Shown: in pieces, positions 1 through 8,615 of the stretch
How positions within the stretch are numbered: the first letter of the stretch is position 1
How the letters are laid out: each line of letters begins with the position of its first letter
Origin: Actinomycetota bacterium
GTDB lineage: Bacteria > Actinomycetota > Acidimicrobiia > Acidimicrobiales > Acidimicrobiaceae
DNA: 43,868 nucleotides
Reading direction: 5' to 3'
Assembly: GCA_004298555.1 (NCBI GenBank)
Contig: SCQM01000199.1
Span: forward strand, 1 to 43,868
Made by a program: the position numbers and the translations under genes
Notes under the pieces: generated by a model
Told to the model about the DNA's origin: nothing
Database searches by the model: none
Seen by the model: only the letters and a program-made list of their open reading frames with translations

Positions 1-46
1 GGGCACAACAAAAGGGAACGCTTGAGATTCTGGCTCGAGCGTTCCC
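1..46 (-). terminator. Intrinsic terminator downstream of nrdJ
   Basis: Arms at 14-26 and 34-46 form a 13-bp stem with one G-T wobble and a 7-nt loop. Read on the minus strand, the stem is followed at once by TTTTGTTGTG, so it has the form of a rho-independent terminator for nrdJ, about 75 nt past its stop. A second small hairpin (GTCAGGG at 64-70, CCCTGAC at 83-89) lies between the stop codon and this stem. Confidence 0.7.
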
Positions 47-120
47 TCTGGTCAAATACCCTGGTCAGGGCAATATGCAAAACCCTGACTATGTTGCATT
101 AGATGCAATAATACGGCTTT

Positions 121-2904
121 CTAACTGCAGCCGCTGGTTGTGCCACATGAAGAGCACACGTAGCAAGATCCAGCCCGCTGCATCTGATTTCCGCACTGAT
201 AACAATACGGAGCATCCTTGGAGGTTGGCCCGGGTATTAACTTCATCTCTGAGGTTTGAGGTGCCGCCTGTACGGGAGGCTCTAAGTGCACATAATCCGA
301 AGCCCCGTCATCACCAGCGAACAACGTCAGCTGGGTCCTCTCTTCTGTGGTAGCTATGCCCAGTTCCGTGCGCTCCTCTAGCGTCAGGTAGTCAATGGCC
401 AGCCTACGAAAGATATAGTCGACCAACGAAGATGCGATACGCAGATCAGGATCATCGGTCATCCCGGCGGGCTCAAATCTCATGTTGGTGTACTTCTTGA
501 CATACGTGGAAAGAGGAACACCGTGCTGGAGTCCGAGGCTCACTGAGATTGAAAATGCATCCATGATTCCGGCAAGTGTCGATCCCTGCTTGGAAACCTT
601 CATGAATACCTCACCCGGACGACCGTCTTCATATTGTCCGACGGTGACGTAGCCTTCGCAGTCTGCGACGCGAAATGCAAAGGTGTAGGACTTGCGCCTA
701 CGCGGCAAGCGCTCACGAACGGGACGCTTTACGATCACCGTTTGAGAGTGAAGGGCATTCTCGAGTTCTGCAATCTTGGAAGTCAGCTCAGACTTTGGAT
801 CATTGGCAGCGGCGGATTCCTTACCTTTCGTGGTCAGTGGCTGGGCGACCTTACAATTGTCCCTGTAAATAGCTACTGCCTTGACACCTAATCTCCACGC
901 TTCGATGAACAATTGCTCAATCTCTTCGACCGTTGCATCTTCGGGCATGTTCACGGTCTTGGAGATTGCACCAGAGATAAACGGCTGAACCGCCGCCATC
1001 ATTTTGACATGGCCACGGTAGTGAATAGTGTTATCCCCCATGGAGCAGGCAAAAACTGGCAAATGACTGGTATCCAGGTCCGGAGAATCGACTATGGTCT
1101 TGTGGCTGTCAACGTACGAAATAATCGAGTCAATCTGCGATTCACTGTAACCCAACCTTTCCAGAGCCCGCGGAACGGTCTGATTCACTATCGACATGGT
1201 CCCGCCACCCACAAGCTTCTTGGATTTCACAAGACCAAGATCTGGCTCGACACCCGTAGTGTCGCAGTCCATCAACAACCCAATAGTGCCCGTTGGAGCC
1301 AATACAGACGCTTGCGAGTTGCGCACCCCGTATGTCGATCCATTCTCGATAGCTTCATCCCAGGACTGCTTGGCTGCATCGAGCAGTTCGGGGTCCACCA
1401 AAGACTGGTCAATCTTATCAGCAGCATCCCTATGCATCCTCAGCACATTCAACATGGGCTCGCGGTTATCATAAAAACCTGCGAATGGTCCTAGACGGCT
1501 AGCCATTCTGGCAGAGGTGGCATACGCAGTTCCAGTCAAAAGTGCAGTAACCGAGCCTGCCACCGCCCTTCCGCCATCAGAGTCATACGGGAGGCCCAGC
1601 GCCATCAACATGGCACCCAGGTTCGCATAGCCAATTCCAAGCTCGCGGAATTTTCGGGATGTGTCACCAATCTTCCCCGTAGGGTAATCTGCGTTACCAA
1701 CCAAAATATCCTGTGCGGTAAATACCGCTTCAACCGTCACCTTGAATCCTTCAATATCGAATGAGTCATCCGGTTTGAGGAATTTGATGAGGTTGAGGCT
1801 TGCAAGGTTACATGCTGAATTGTCAAGGTGCACATACTCTGAACAGGGATTCGAAGCAGTAATCCGGCCGGTATTCGGTGCAGTGTGCCACTTGTTGATT
1901 GTGGTGTCGTACTGAAGGCCTGGATCGGCACAATCCCATGCCGCTTCGGATATCTGCCTCATTAGTTCCTGGGCCTTTAGAGTCTTCACGACGGAGCCGT
2001 CAACAACAGCCTTGAGCTCCCATTCAAGATCGTTTACAACGGCTTCCATGAACTCGTCGGTCACCCTTACCGAGTTGTTAGCATTCTGGTACTGTATCGA
2101 AAAACTATCTTTGCCATCCAGGCTCATGTCGAAACCCGCATCACGCAGCGCACGCGCCTTGCGCTCCTCGACACTCTTGCACCAAATGAACTCTTCGATG
2201 TCTGGATGATCTGCGTTCAAGATAACCATCTTGGCAGCACGCCTGGTTTTCCCTCCAGACTTGATCGTTCCGGCCGAGGCATCGGCGCCACGCATGAAGC
2301 TAACTGGTCCTGAAGCCGTACCGCCACCCTTCAAAAGCTCCTGAGAGGAACGGATCTTGGAAAGATTGATGCCCGATCCGGAACCGCCCTTGAAGATAGT
2401 TCCTTCTTCGACATACCAGTTCAAAATTGAATTCATGTCATCATCCACCGCAAGGATAAAACATGCACTGGCCTGCTGCGGCACCCCCTGCACTCCGATA
2501 TTGAACCAAACCGGAGAGTTAAATGCAGCGTGCTGATGAATGATTGCATACTTGAGCTCATCCGAGAAAATCTCGATCTCCTCGTCGTCGGCGAAGTATC
2601 CATCCTTGATTCCCCAAGCAGTTATGGTATCTACCACCCTGTCAACAACCTGCTTCAAAGACCATTCGCGCTCTGAAGTCCCTAAAGTGCCGCGAAAATA
2701 CTTCTGAGCCAGAATGTTGGTAGCATTTACACTCCACGTGGATGGCACCTCCACCTGAAGCTGCTCGAACGCCACCGAACCATCCAGATAATTGGTTATC
2801 CGGGCATCTCGGCGCTCCCAATCAACCGTGTCATAGGGATGAACACCCCGTGAAGTAAAAAAGCGCCTAAGTCCAATTCCTGACCTCTGAGGAGCTATTG
2901 CCAT
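121..2904 (-). CDS. nrdJ: Adenosylcobalamin-dependent ribonucleotide reductase (class II)
   Basis: Reduces ribonucleotides to deoxyribonucleotides, using coenzyme B12 to generate the thiyl radical; it works without oxygen dependence in the cytoplasm. The 927-aa protein shows the RNR barrel landmarks: Cys148 in the ACFILAVDD segment, the catalytic NPCSE motif with Cys354, and the downstream HLDNSACNLASLN segment. A TSCPD-type domain precedes a cysteine-rich tail of repeated CxxC motifs (CYQCG, CYVCSSCG) that would re-reduce the active site. I chose the ATG at 2904, preceded by GGGAAGG at suitable spacing, over an in-frame start 14 codons upstream without one. It stands alone, with its own terminator and a putative NrdR-controlled promoter. 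No class I or III reductase is in the window. Confidence 0.96.
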   Translation of the reverse strand: MAIAPQRSGIGLRRFFTSRGVHPYDTVDWERRDARITNYLDGSVAFEQLQVEVPSTWSVNATNILAQKYFRGTLGTSEREWSLKQVVDRVVDTITAWGIKDGYFADDEEIEIFSDELKYAIIHQHAAFNSPVWFNIGVQGVPQQASACFILAVDDDMNSILNWYVEEGTIFKGGSGSGINLSKIRSSQELLKGGGTASGPVSFMRGADASAGTIKSGGKTRRAAKMVILNADHPDIEEFIWCKSVEERKARALRDAGFDMSLDGKDSFSIQYQNANNSVRVTDEFMEAVVNDLEWELKAVVDGSVVKTLKAQELMRQISEAAWDCADPGLQYDTTINKWHTAPNTGRITASNPCSEYVHLDNSACNLASLNLIKFLKPDDSFDIEGFKVTVEAVFTAQDILVGNADYPTGKIGDTSRKFRELGIGYANLGAMLMALGLPYDSDGGRAVAGSVTALLTGTAYATSARMASRLGPFAGFYDNREPMLNVLRMHRDAADKIDQSLVDPELLDAAKQSWDEAIENGSTYGVRNSQASVLAPTGTIGLLMDCDTTGVEPDLGLVKSKKLVGGGTMSIVNQTVPRALERLGYSESQIDSIISYVDSHKTIVDSPDLDTSHLPVFACSMGDNTIHYRGHVKMMAAVQPFISGAISKTVNMPEDATVEEIEQLFIEAWRLGVKAVAIYRDNCKVAQPLTTKGKESAAANDPKSELTSKIAELENALHSQTVIVKRPVRERLPRRRKSYTFAFRVADCEGYVTVGQYEDGRPGEVFMKVSKQGSTLAGIMDAFSISVSLGLQHGVPLSTYVKKYTNMRFEPAGMTDDPDLRIASSLVDYIFRRLAIDYLTLEERTELGIATTEERTQLTLFAGDDGASDYVHLEPPVQAAPQTSEMKLIPGPTSKDAPYCYQCGNQMQRAGSCYVCSSCGTTSGCS

Positions 2905-3115
2905 ATCTAAGACCTTCCCAATCAATCTCATCCGACAGATAAACAATCAATTAAAACTCAATAAAGATTTTTAAGAACAACTCGAGCTAGTCACGAGATC
3001 AACCGTGTGATCGCAAAAACTTTATTTAGCCCGATTCCAATCGATTTCCCAAATCCGCCAATCTGCCCTTATGGCGTTAATGATACACCTTGGCTATGAC
3101 AATGTCACGGAAAAA

Positions 3116-3162
3116 ACACTATATGTTGATAGCTTTGCATGACTCAACACAACATCATGTGT
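3116..3162 (-). promoter_or_regulatory. nrdJ promoter overlapped by two NrdR-box-like palindromes
   Basis: Two 16-bp elements are visible: ACACTATATGTTGATA at 3116-3131 and ACACAACATCATGTGT at 3147-3162. Their starts are 31 bp apart, three helical turns, which is the arrangement known for NrdR operators. On the minus strand a -35-like TTGAGT (3142-3147) and a -10-like TATAGT (3118-3123) are 18 bp apart, so the boxes cover the promoter. The predicted start near 3111 would leave a leader of about 200 nt before nrdJ. No cobalamin-riboswitch core was recognised in 2905-3115. I see nothing else clear in 3163-3307. Confidence 0.65.
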
Positions 3163-3307
3163 AATTTCATCACTGTAGTTAGGGCCTGTCAAGAACCGAA
3201 GCCCAACTTTTTCGCCGTAAATTCAAAAGGAGCCAACTAGCTGGGAATACTTCCAACAAAACTTTTGCGTAGCAAACATTTCTCCTATTGGTTAGCGTAT
3301 TAGCATT

Positions 3308-4147
3308 GTGCTCCAGAGATTTTTCAACATAACCCCCAGCAATAATGATCTGATTCGAAGCGGACTGCCCCAGAATCTTTCCGAGTCCTTTAGAACACTT
3401 GCTGACGAACAGGGGGAAATACCACCAGACACAATACTTGTGCTTATTCCGGCCTTCAACGAAGAAGGTTCAATTCAAGATGTCATCTCAAAGGTTCCTG
3501 CAACTGCATGCGGCTTAAACACACGGGTACTGGTAATCAACGACGGATCGACCGATAACACTTCGCGAATCGCCAAATCCGCCGGTGCGGCGGTTCTCGA
3601 AATGCCCGAAAACTCAGGGCAGGGTGCAGCGCTGAAAGCTGGTTATCTGTTTTGCCTTGCAAACAATAATAAATTCGCCGTTGTGGTGGACGGGGACGGG
3701 CAATGGGATCCAAGCGACATGAACGAACTTGTCGCGCCAATAGTCAATGGAGATGCTGATTTCGCGCAGGGTTCCAGACGTCTTGGCTCAACCGAAAACC
3801 GGGACCATATCCGGAATTTAGGTGTGAAGTTCTTTACCCTCCTGGTTTCGCAAATCACCCGGACCCGGGTTGGCGATACCTCATCAGGATATCGCGCATA
3901 TAGAAGCGAGGTGCTCGGGAAGGTGCGGCTAAGCCAGAGTCAGTATCAATCGTCAGAAATTCTTATCTCCGCCATCTGCAGCGGAGCAAGACTATACGAA
4001 CATCCCGTAAAAATGTCGGTCAGAACCGCCGGGGTATCAAAGAAAGCGCCCAACTGGAAGTATGGAATCTACTATTTCCGTGCGGTAATCCAAACAGCAA
4101 TCCGTGACCGGTACCTCTCCAGGCTCTTTGACAATGAAAGCGCATAG
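3308..4147 (+). CDS. GT2 family glycosyltransferase, polyprenyl-phosphate sugar transferase type
   Basis: A 279-aa GT-A fold enzyme that probably moves a sugar from a nucleotide sugar to a polyprenyl phosphate at the inner face of the membrane. The nucleotide-binding start ILVLIPAFNEEGSI lies near residue 45, followed by VLVINDGSTDNT and the metal-binding DGDGQWDP, then GDTSSGYRAYR in the acceptor half. No C-terminal membrane anchor is seen. The start is GTG with no obvious ribosome binding site, so a leaderless start or a slightly later one is possible. The next gene, a YfhO-like membrane protein, overlaps its 3' end, so the two are probably co-transcribed and may act together in envelope glycan assembly. 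The sugar cannot be told from sequence. Confidence 0.85.
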   Translation: MLQRFFNITPSNNDLIRSGLPQNLSESFRTLADEQGEIPPDTILVLIPAFNEEGSIQDVISKVPATACGLNTRVLVINDGSTDNTSRIAKSAGAAVLEMPENSGQGAALKAGYLFCLANNNKFAVVVDGDGQWDPSDMNELVAPIVNGDADFAQGSRRLGSTENRDHIRNLGVKFFTLLVSQITRTRVGDTSSGYRAYRSEVLGKVRLSQSQYQSSEILISAICSGARLYEHPVKMSVRTAGVSKKAPNWKYGIYYFRAVIQTAIRDRYLSRLFDNESA

Positions 4148-6857
4148 CGTGACCGATAAGGCACGCATTTTGATCAAACAGACTGTCTCCAAAGCTTGGC
4201 TTCAGTTCGCCGTTTTGTGCACGGTAATCTTCTTCATTCCAGCTATATTCGGCCATCCGCTCGCAAGTGGAGACAATTTAATCCAGTTCAATCCCCTAAG
4301 GGTGCTGGCGGCACAGATAGAACGCCATGGCAATCTACCCCTCTGGAATCAATTTAACTGGTCAGGTACCCCTCTGCTTGCAGGATTCAACGCAGGCGCG
4401 TTTTATCCCACGTCCTGGCTGTATATATTTCTTCCGAGTGCGTGGGCTTGGGGCATAAGTCAGGGATTACCCTATTTCGCCGCCTCATTGGGGTTTTATC
4501 TTTTGATGAAGGAGACTGGCGTTTCGGAATTCTCATCCCGGATAACCGGTTTGTCCTTTGCCTTCGCCGGAGTCATGATAACGCAGGGCGTCCATCTTGA
4601 CATGATCAGCGGCATCTCCATGGCCCCTTGGCTGCTTCTCTTTGCATCCCGAATTATTGAGCCAAGCCAGCACTCCAGATTGCGAAGCTCAATATATTTA
4701 GCTATCTGCTTTGCGCTTGTAATCCTCGCTGGTGCACCGGAGGCAATGCTGGACGAGCTGATCCTGCTCGTCGTGTTTTCGTTGGCTAAGCTCCTCAAGT
4801 ACCAGGCGCAATGGCCCAAAAAGCTGCTTTGGCTGACGGCCGCAGGACTGCTGGCCATTGGAATCTCGGCCGCCCAGTGGGTGCCTGGTCTGGCCTACCA
4901 GAAAATATCCCAGCGCGCGAACCCAACGACTGCCTTTGTAGCTTTTGGTGCCTTTGCCCCGCAATACTTCTATTCCCTTTTTGCCCCGTATCTTTTTGGT
5001 GGTCCCGGCAGAGGAGTGCATATCTACTTCGGCCCATTCACCTTTGAAGAAGTGTCCATTTATCCGACAATCGGTCCGATTATCGCTTTGTTCACAACAA
5101 TCATCCATGCCGTTAAAAGAACTCTTGACAGCGTGCTTATACCGTATCTGCTTATCGCCGTGATTGGCGTTGTTCTTGCACTGGGCTCATACACTCCCGT
5201 CGAATCACTTCTTTATCACCTGCCGCTCTATGGACAGCAGCGTCTGCAAGGACGCAACATCTTGGATCTCGATGTGGCAATGTTCGCCTTCTTTGGCATT
5301 TGGCTCGACCGTCTTTTGCAAAACTCCGATAGTAAGAGACCGTGGATTCGGTGGCTAGCCTTCCTGCCAGCGGCAATGATAGTGGTCCTATACGGCAGCT
5401 TCTTCCGTTACAAAAATTTCGTAACCAGGTTCCTTCATGCCGGTCATCGTCCCCAGCACCTGACCAACCTCAGAGAAGCTTTAATCTTCGCCATTGAGCT
5501 CCTGATAGCCCTAATCGCTGGATATGTCTACCTCAAGGCGCCCAAACTCTCCCGAAATATCGCAAAGAGCCTGATAGTCGCAATCGTTTTGGTGGACCTG
5601 TTTGTGTTCAATTTATTTGGAAGCCTTGGAACGCCAAGCTTCCTTTCGCAGTTCAGCTCGACCACCAGGCAGGATGCATATATTCATACGCTCATCGGAG
5701 ATGACTACAGGTTCGCAATTTTCGACCCACACCTTTACAGTTTCTCAGATCTCAACTGGTTCGGACAGCCCGATCTAAACATAGCCGCAGGGAATCATTC
5801 CATCCAGGGTTACAGCTCGCTCTCGCTGGCTCAATATGAGAATGCAACAGGCAGCCATGCCCAAGCAACGCTTTGGCCGCCATTGTTGGCAAGTCCGCTG
5901 GTGGACACCCTGGCTACGAAGGTAATTCTTACCAACTGGCGATATCTCACATCTCCATACGGCTCACCCACAGCAGTTCCTCTTCCGGATTTCTATGTTT
6001 CCGGTGACGCCGCTCCGGGAACGCTGCCTCAGTCGCAGTCATCTCCAAACTTTCAACATTCGCCATTGCAGCCCGGACCGACTGACACCTACGGACTGTT
6101 TGGCAGAAACATGTCTATAACTGGAGTTGACGTGAGTCTCGGCCAGCGCTTCTCCCCGGAAACGATCAAGGAAGTGGGCCTCCTCGAAAATGACGGCTCG
6201 ATAGTTCAACTGGCACCGGCCGCTCCCGGCCCCAGTGAAAGGGTACCTGGTGCACTGCACTACTCGCTTCCCGCGCAAGCAAATCCACGGGTTATACAGG
6301 CTTCAGGCGTCGTCGTAAGGCAAATACTGCCCTTGCAGATTTCCGATCCGCAGCAGGCGCTTGTGGCTGGTGTGGGTGTGAGCACGACAAAAGGCTACTT
6401 TGCACTTGCGGGCGAGCTGCAGCCATATCTGACCTTCCCCCACTTTCGCCCCTTGGGCACCAGCGGCAGCATCTCGATTTTCGACAACTCCAGAGCTCAG
6501 CCAATTATCAAGGCACCGGCTACTAAGGTTCAGATTCTGAGCCAATCCACCGCGCTCAACGGCACACTGCGCTTGAGTATTGCTTCTCCGGCGGCAACGA
6601 CGATTTCACGGGCCGAAGCTTACGCCCCAGGCTGGCAGGCAAGATATTCTTCTGCGGCCACAGGACGCACGTTCCAACTCCCCGTTATCAACGCGGGAGG
6701 CCTGCAGAACATTTCCGTGCCTGCGGGAAAATGGAATATCACTGTGTTTTATCACCCAAAATCGGCCTATGTCGGCATCTGGATTTCGCTGGCATCGATT
6801 TTCGTTCTGGCTGTCTTTCTCGCACTTAGGTATCTCAGGAAGCGCTCCCTGAATTGA
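4134..6857 (+). CDS. YfhO-like polytopic membrane protein, putative lipid-linked sugar transferase
   Basis: About 907 aa with many hydrophobic segments in the first half, a long extracytoplasmic region, and a final transmembrane helix (around GIWISLASIFVLAVFLAL) followed by basic residues. The N-terminal section GDNLIQFNPLR, PLWNQFNWSGTPLLAGFNAGAFYPTSW is characteristic of the YfhO family, GT-C-like proteins thought to transfer sugars from polyprenyl carriers onto envelope polymers. The ATG at 4134 overlaps the upstream glycosyltransferase by 14 nt; in-frame GTG codons at 4104 and 4149 are alternatives. The coupling to a GT2 gene suggests a donor-synthesis and donor-use pair. The acceptor is unknown. 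Confidence 0.75.
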   Translation: MKAHSVTDKARILIKQTVSKAWLQFAVLCTVIFFIPAIFGHPLASGDNLIQFNPLRVLAAQIERHGNLPLWNQFNWSGTPLLAGFNAGAFYPTSWLYIFLPSAWAWGISQGLPYFAASLGFYLLMKETGVSEFSSRITGLSFAFAGVMITQGVHLDMISGISMAPWLLLFASRIIEPSQHSRLRSSIYLAICFALVILAGAPEAMLDELILLVVFSLAKLLKYQAQWPKKLLWLTAAGLLAIGISAAQWVPGLAYQKISQRANPTTAFVAFGAFAPQYFYSLFAPYLFGGPGRGVHIYFGPFTFEEVSIYPTIGPIIALFTTIIHAVKRTLDSVLIPYLLIAVIGVVLALGSYTPVESLLYHLPLYGQQRLQGRNILDLDVAMFAFFGIWLDRLLQNSDSKRPWIRWLAFLPAAMIVVLYGSFFRYKNFVTRFLHAGHRPQHLTNLREALIFAIELLIALIAGYVYLKAPKLSRNIAKSLIVAIVLVDLFVFNLFGSLGTPSFLSQFSSTTRQDAYIHTLIGDDYRFAIFDPHLYSFSDLNWFGQPDLNIAAGNHSIQGYSSLSLAQYENATGSHAQATLWPPLLASPLVDTLATKVILTNWRYLTSPYGSPTAVPLPDFYVSGDAAPGTLPQSQSSPNFQHSPLQPGPTDTYGLFGRNMSITGVDVSLGQRFSPETIKEVGLLENDGSIVQLAPAAPGPSERVPGALHYSLPAQANPRVIQASGVVVRQILPLQISDPQQALVAGVGVSTTKGYFALAGELQPYLTFPHFRPLGTSGSISIFDNSRAQPIIKAPATKVQILSQSTALNGTLRLSIASPAATTISRAEAYAPGWQARYSSAATGRTFQLPVINAGGLQNISVPAGKWNITVFYHPKSAYVGIWISLASIFVLAVFLALRYLRKRSLN

Positions 6858-6906
6858 TCTCTGGACAGCCAACTCACTGGCAGCTTAAGGAGTGGACTGC
6901 GAGCAT

Positions 6907-7857
6907 TCAAGTATCGAGCAAAGTCGGCGCAAAAATCTCGTCGACACTGAACTTGTGTCCGGTAAGCCCCTGCTCAAAGGAGTAGGCAACGGCGGCTTCG
7001 AGCGAGATCCGGTTCCTTTTGATGCCGTAAGCATACGGGTTGCCTCCGAAAATCTTCCTCTCAGCTTCAAAATAAGCGTTTGCCCATGCCAAATTGACCA
7101 CGCGTGGAAAATGCTCCATCTGATCTGAATAGGCCAGCGATTGTGCGAAAGCGTCGTACAGGCTTCTCGGCAACCACGGAAATTGCGACACGAGTTCACT
7201 CTTCGCCGCGACGATATGCATTATCGGATAGATGCCAGTTCTGCGGTAATAGTCCGATTCCACTTCCGGAAAATTTGGAAACAATCTCGTGACCTCGGGG
7301 TCGTTCAGCCAGCGCTCCTCGACCTCCTCTATCACGATGATCGCATCGAGTTTGCCCTGTGCAAAGAGCTCTTCAACAGGTTGGGATTCAACCGTGATGC
7401 TGACTCCATTTGGAACAAAAGCGACCAGCTCTTCCCTTTCAGTCACCCATTCGATATCTTCTGGCCGTACACCGTACTCATGTTGCAGCATGCCGCGGAC
7501 CCATAGCATGGTAGTGGTTTGGTACATCGGAGTTCCGACGCGCTTGCCCTTTAGGTCCGTCGGACTGGAGATACCGGCGTTCTTTCTGACCAGCATAAAC
7601 TGATGGCGGAACATCCTATAGGGGAATATCGGCAAGGCTATCAATCCCTGGCCACGCTCTCTGGCCATCAGGTAGGAGGATAACGAAAGTTCTGCTACGT
7701 CAAACTCCTCATTGCGGATCATCCGTTGGTGGCGGTCCCAAGCATCAGACATGGGCAGTAACGTCAAGTCTACTCCAAGAGGAGTCACCTGCCCCGAAAG
7801 CAGCGCAATGGTGCGGTCATACTCACCCAGCGCCAAAGTAATGTGGCAATTTCCCAT
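6907..7857 (-). CDS. Periplasmic-binding-fold protein of the 4,5-dihydroxyphthalate decarboxylase-like family
   Basis: A 316-aa protein with the type 2 periplasmic-binding fold pattern: LALGEYDRTIALLSGQVTPLGVDLTLLP at the start, DVAELSLSSYLMARERG, and DLKGKRVGTPMYQTTTMLWVRGML in the hinge region. These match proteins annotated as 4,5-dihydroxyphthalate decarboxylase or ABC-type substrate-binding proteins. There is no signal peptide or lipobox and no transporter gene nearby, so a cytoplasmic enzyme or sensor is as likely as a transport protein. The ATG at 7857 has GGAG 10 nt upstream. It converges on the YfhO-like gene, leaving about 49 bp between stops. The substrate cannot be inferred. Confidence 0.65.
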   Translation of the reverse strand: MGNCHITLALGEYDRTIALLSGQVTPLGVDLTLLPMSDAWDRHQRMIRNEEFDVAELSLSSYLMARERGQGLIALPIFPYRMFRHQFMLVRKNAGISSPTDLKGKRVGTPMYQTTTMLWVRGMLQHEYGVRPEDIEWVTEREELVAFVPNGVSITVESQPVEELFAQGKLDAIIVIEEVEERWLNDPEVTRLFPNFPEVESDYYRRTGIYPIMHIVAAKSELVSQFPWLPRSLYDAFAQSLAYSDQMEHFPRVVNLAWANAYFEAERKIFGGNPYAYGIKRNRISLEAAVAYSFEQGLTGHKFSVDEIFAPTLLDT

Positions 7858-8057
7858 TTCGATCCAGCTCCGCCAAAGCGGCGCTCGCTCCCTTCATCTC
7901 CAACCCCAAAGAACATTATCACAATGACAAAGATGGATCACCAAACCTGCTAGCCGCGATCTCCTTGAAAAAAGTTCTGTATTAGACCCAGATAGAATGC
8001 GCGACCAGCGCTTATCAACGCAGAACAATGGTGCCGGGCACGCTGGGAACCTAAGCG

Positions 8058-8549
8058 TTAGACCGTCAGTTTCTCGGATTCAGGCTTTGACTTTGCAAAC
8101 AGTACTTTATCCATAACAGCGTATTTGACGAACCAGAGAACAGCAAACGAAGCTATGTAAGCCCCGTCTACGAAAATGAGCTGAAAAAGGTGAGAAGAAC
8201 CAACGATTTCCTTGTGGGATGAAGCAAAATCAGCAGACCAGGTCGAAAACACCAGGGAAAGCGCAGCCATTACAAAATACGGAATGACCTCTTTGGAAAG
8301 ATGCGACCTCCCCCGCTTTTGCCATGCCCAATAGCGGTTCATGAAATATGAAGGTACAGCCCCCGCCATGGTGGCAAAGATGGAAGAACCCCTGGCACCA
8401 AAGAGGTGCAGAACACCATAGGAGGCAATAAAAACAACCTGGGAAATGACAAAAGCTATTCCAGATCCGAGAGTATAGCGAATGGCCCGTTGCCCAACCG
8501 GACCGCGAAACCAATGCCTAAACTCTTGGAGGTGGGAACCCATACTCAT
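8058..8549 (-). CDS. GtrA-like membrane protein
   Basis: About 163 aa with four hydrophobic segments (YTLGSGIAFVISQVVFIASYGVL, then IFATMAGAVPSYFMNRYWAWQ, VIPYFVMAALSLVFSTW and GAYIASFAVLWFVKYAVM). The NRYWxW motif after the second segment is typical of the GtrA/DPMS family, which helps flip or present polyprenyl-phosphate sugars for envelope glycosylation. I chose the ATG at 8549; an in-frame TTG at 8591 would add 14 residues, and neither has a clear ribosome binding site. It diverges from the epimerase gene at 8616, leaving about 66 bp for both promoters. It may serve the GT2/YfhO pair upstream, though it is not in their transcript. Confidence 0.8.
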   Translation of the reverse strand: MSMGSHLQEFRHWFRGPVGQRAIRYTLGSGIAFVISQVVFIASYGVLHLFGARGSSIFATMAGAVPSYFMNRYWAWQKRGRSHLSKEVIPYFVMAALSLVFSTWSADFASSHKEIVGSSHLFQLIFVDGAYIASFAVLWFVKYAVMDKVLFAKSKPESEKLTV

Positions 8550-8615
8550 CGAGTCTAGGACAACTGGGTTAAAACGTGAGGTAGCGTACAACTAATTTCA
8601 ACACTGGGGAGACGG

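Noticed and set aside
913-1494. A 193-codon plus-strand frame inside nrdJ
   Set aside because: It lies wholly opposite a confident core gene and shows no family features.
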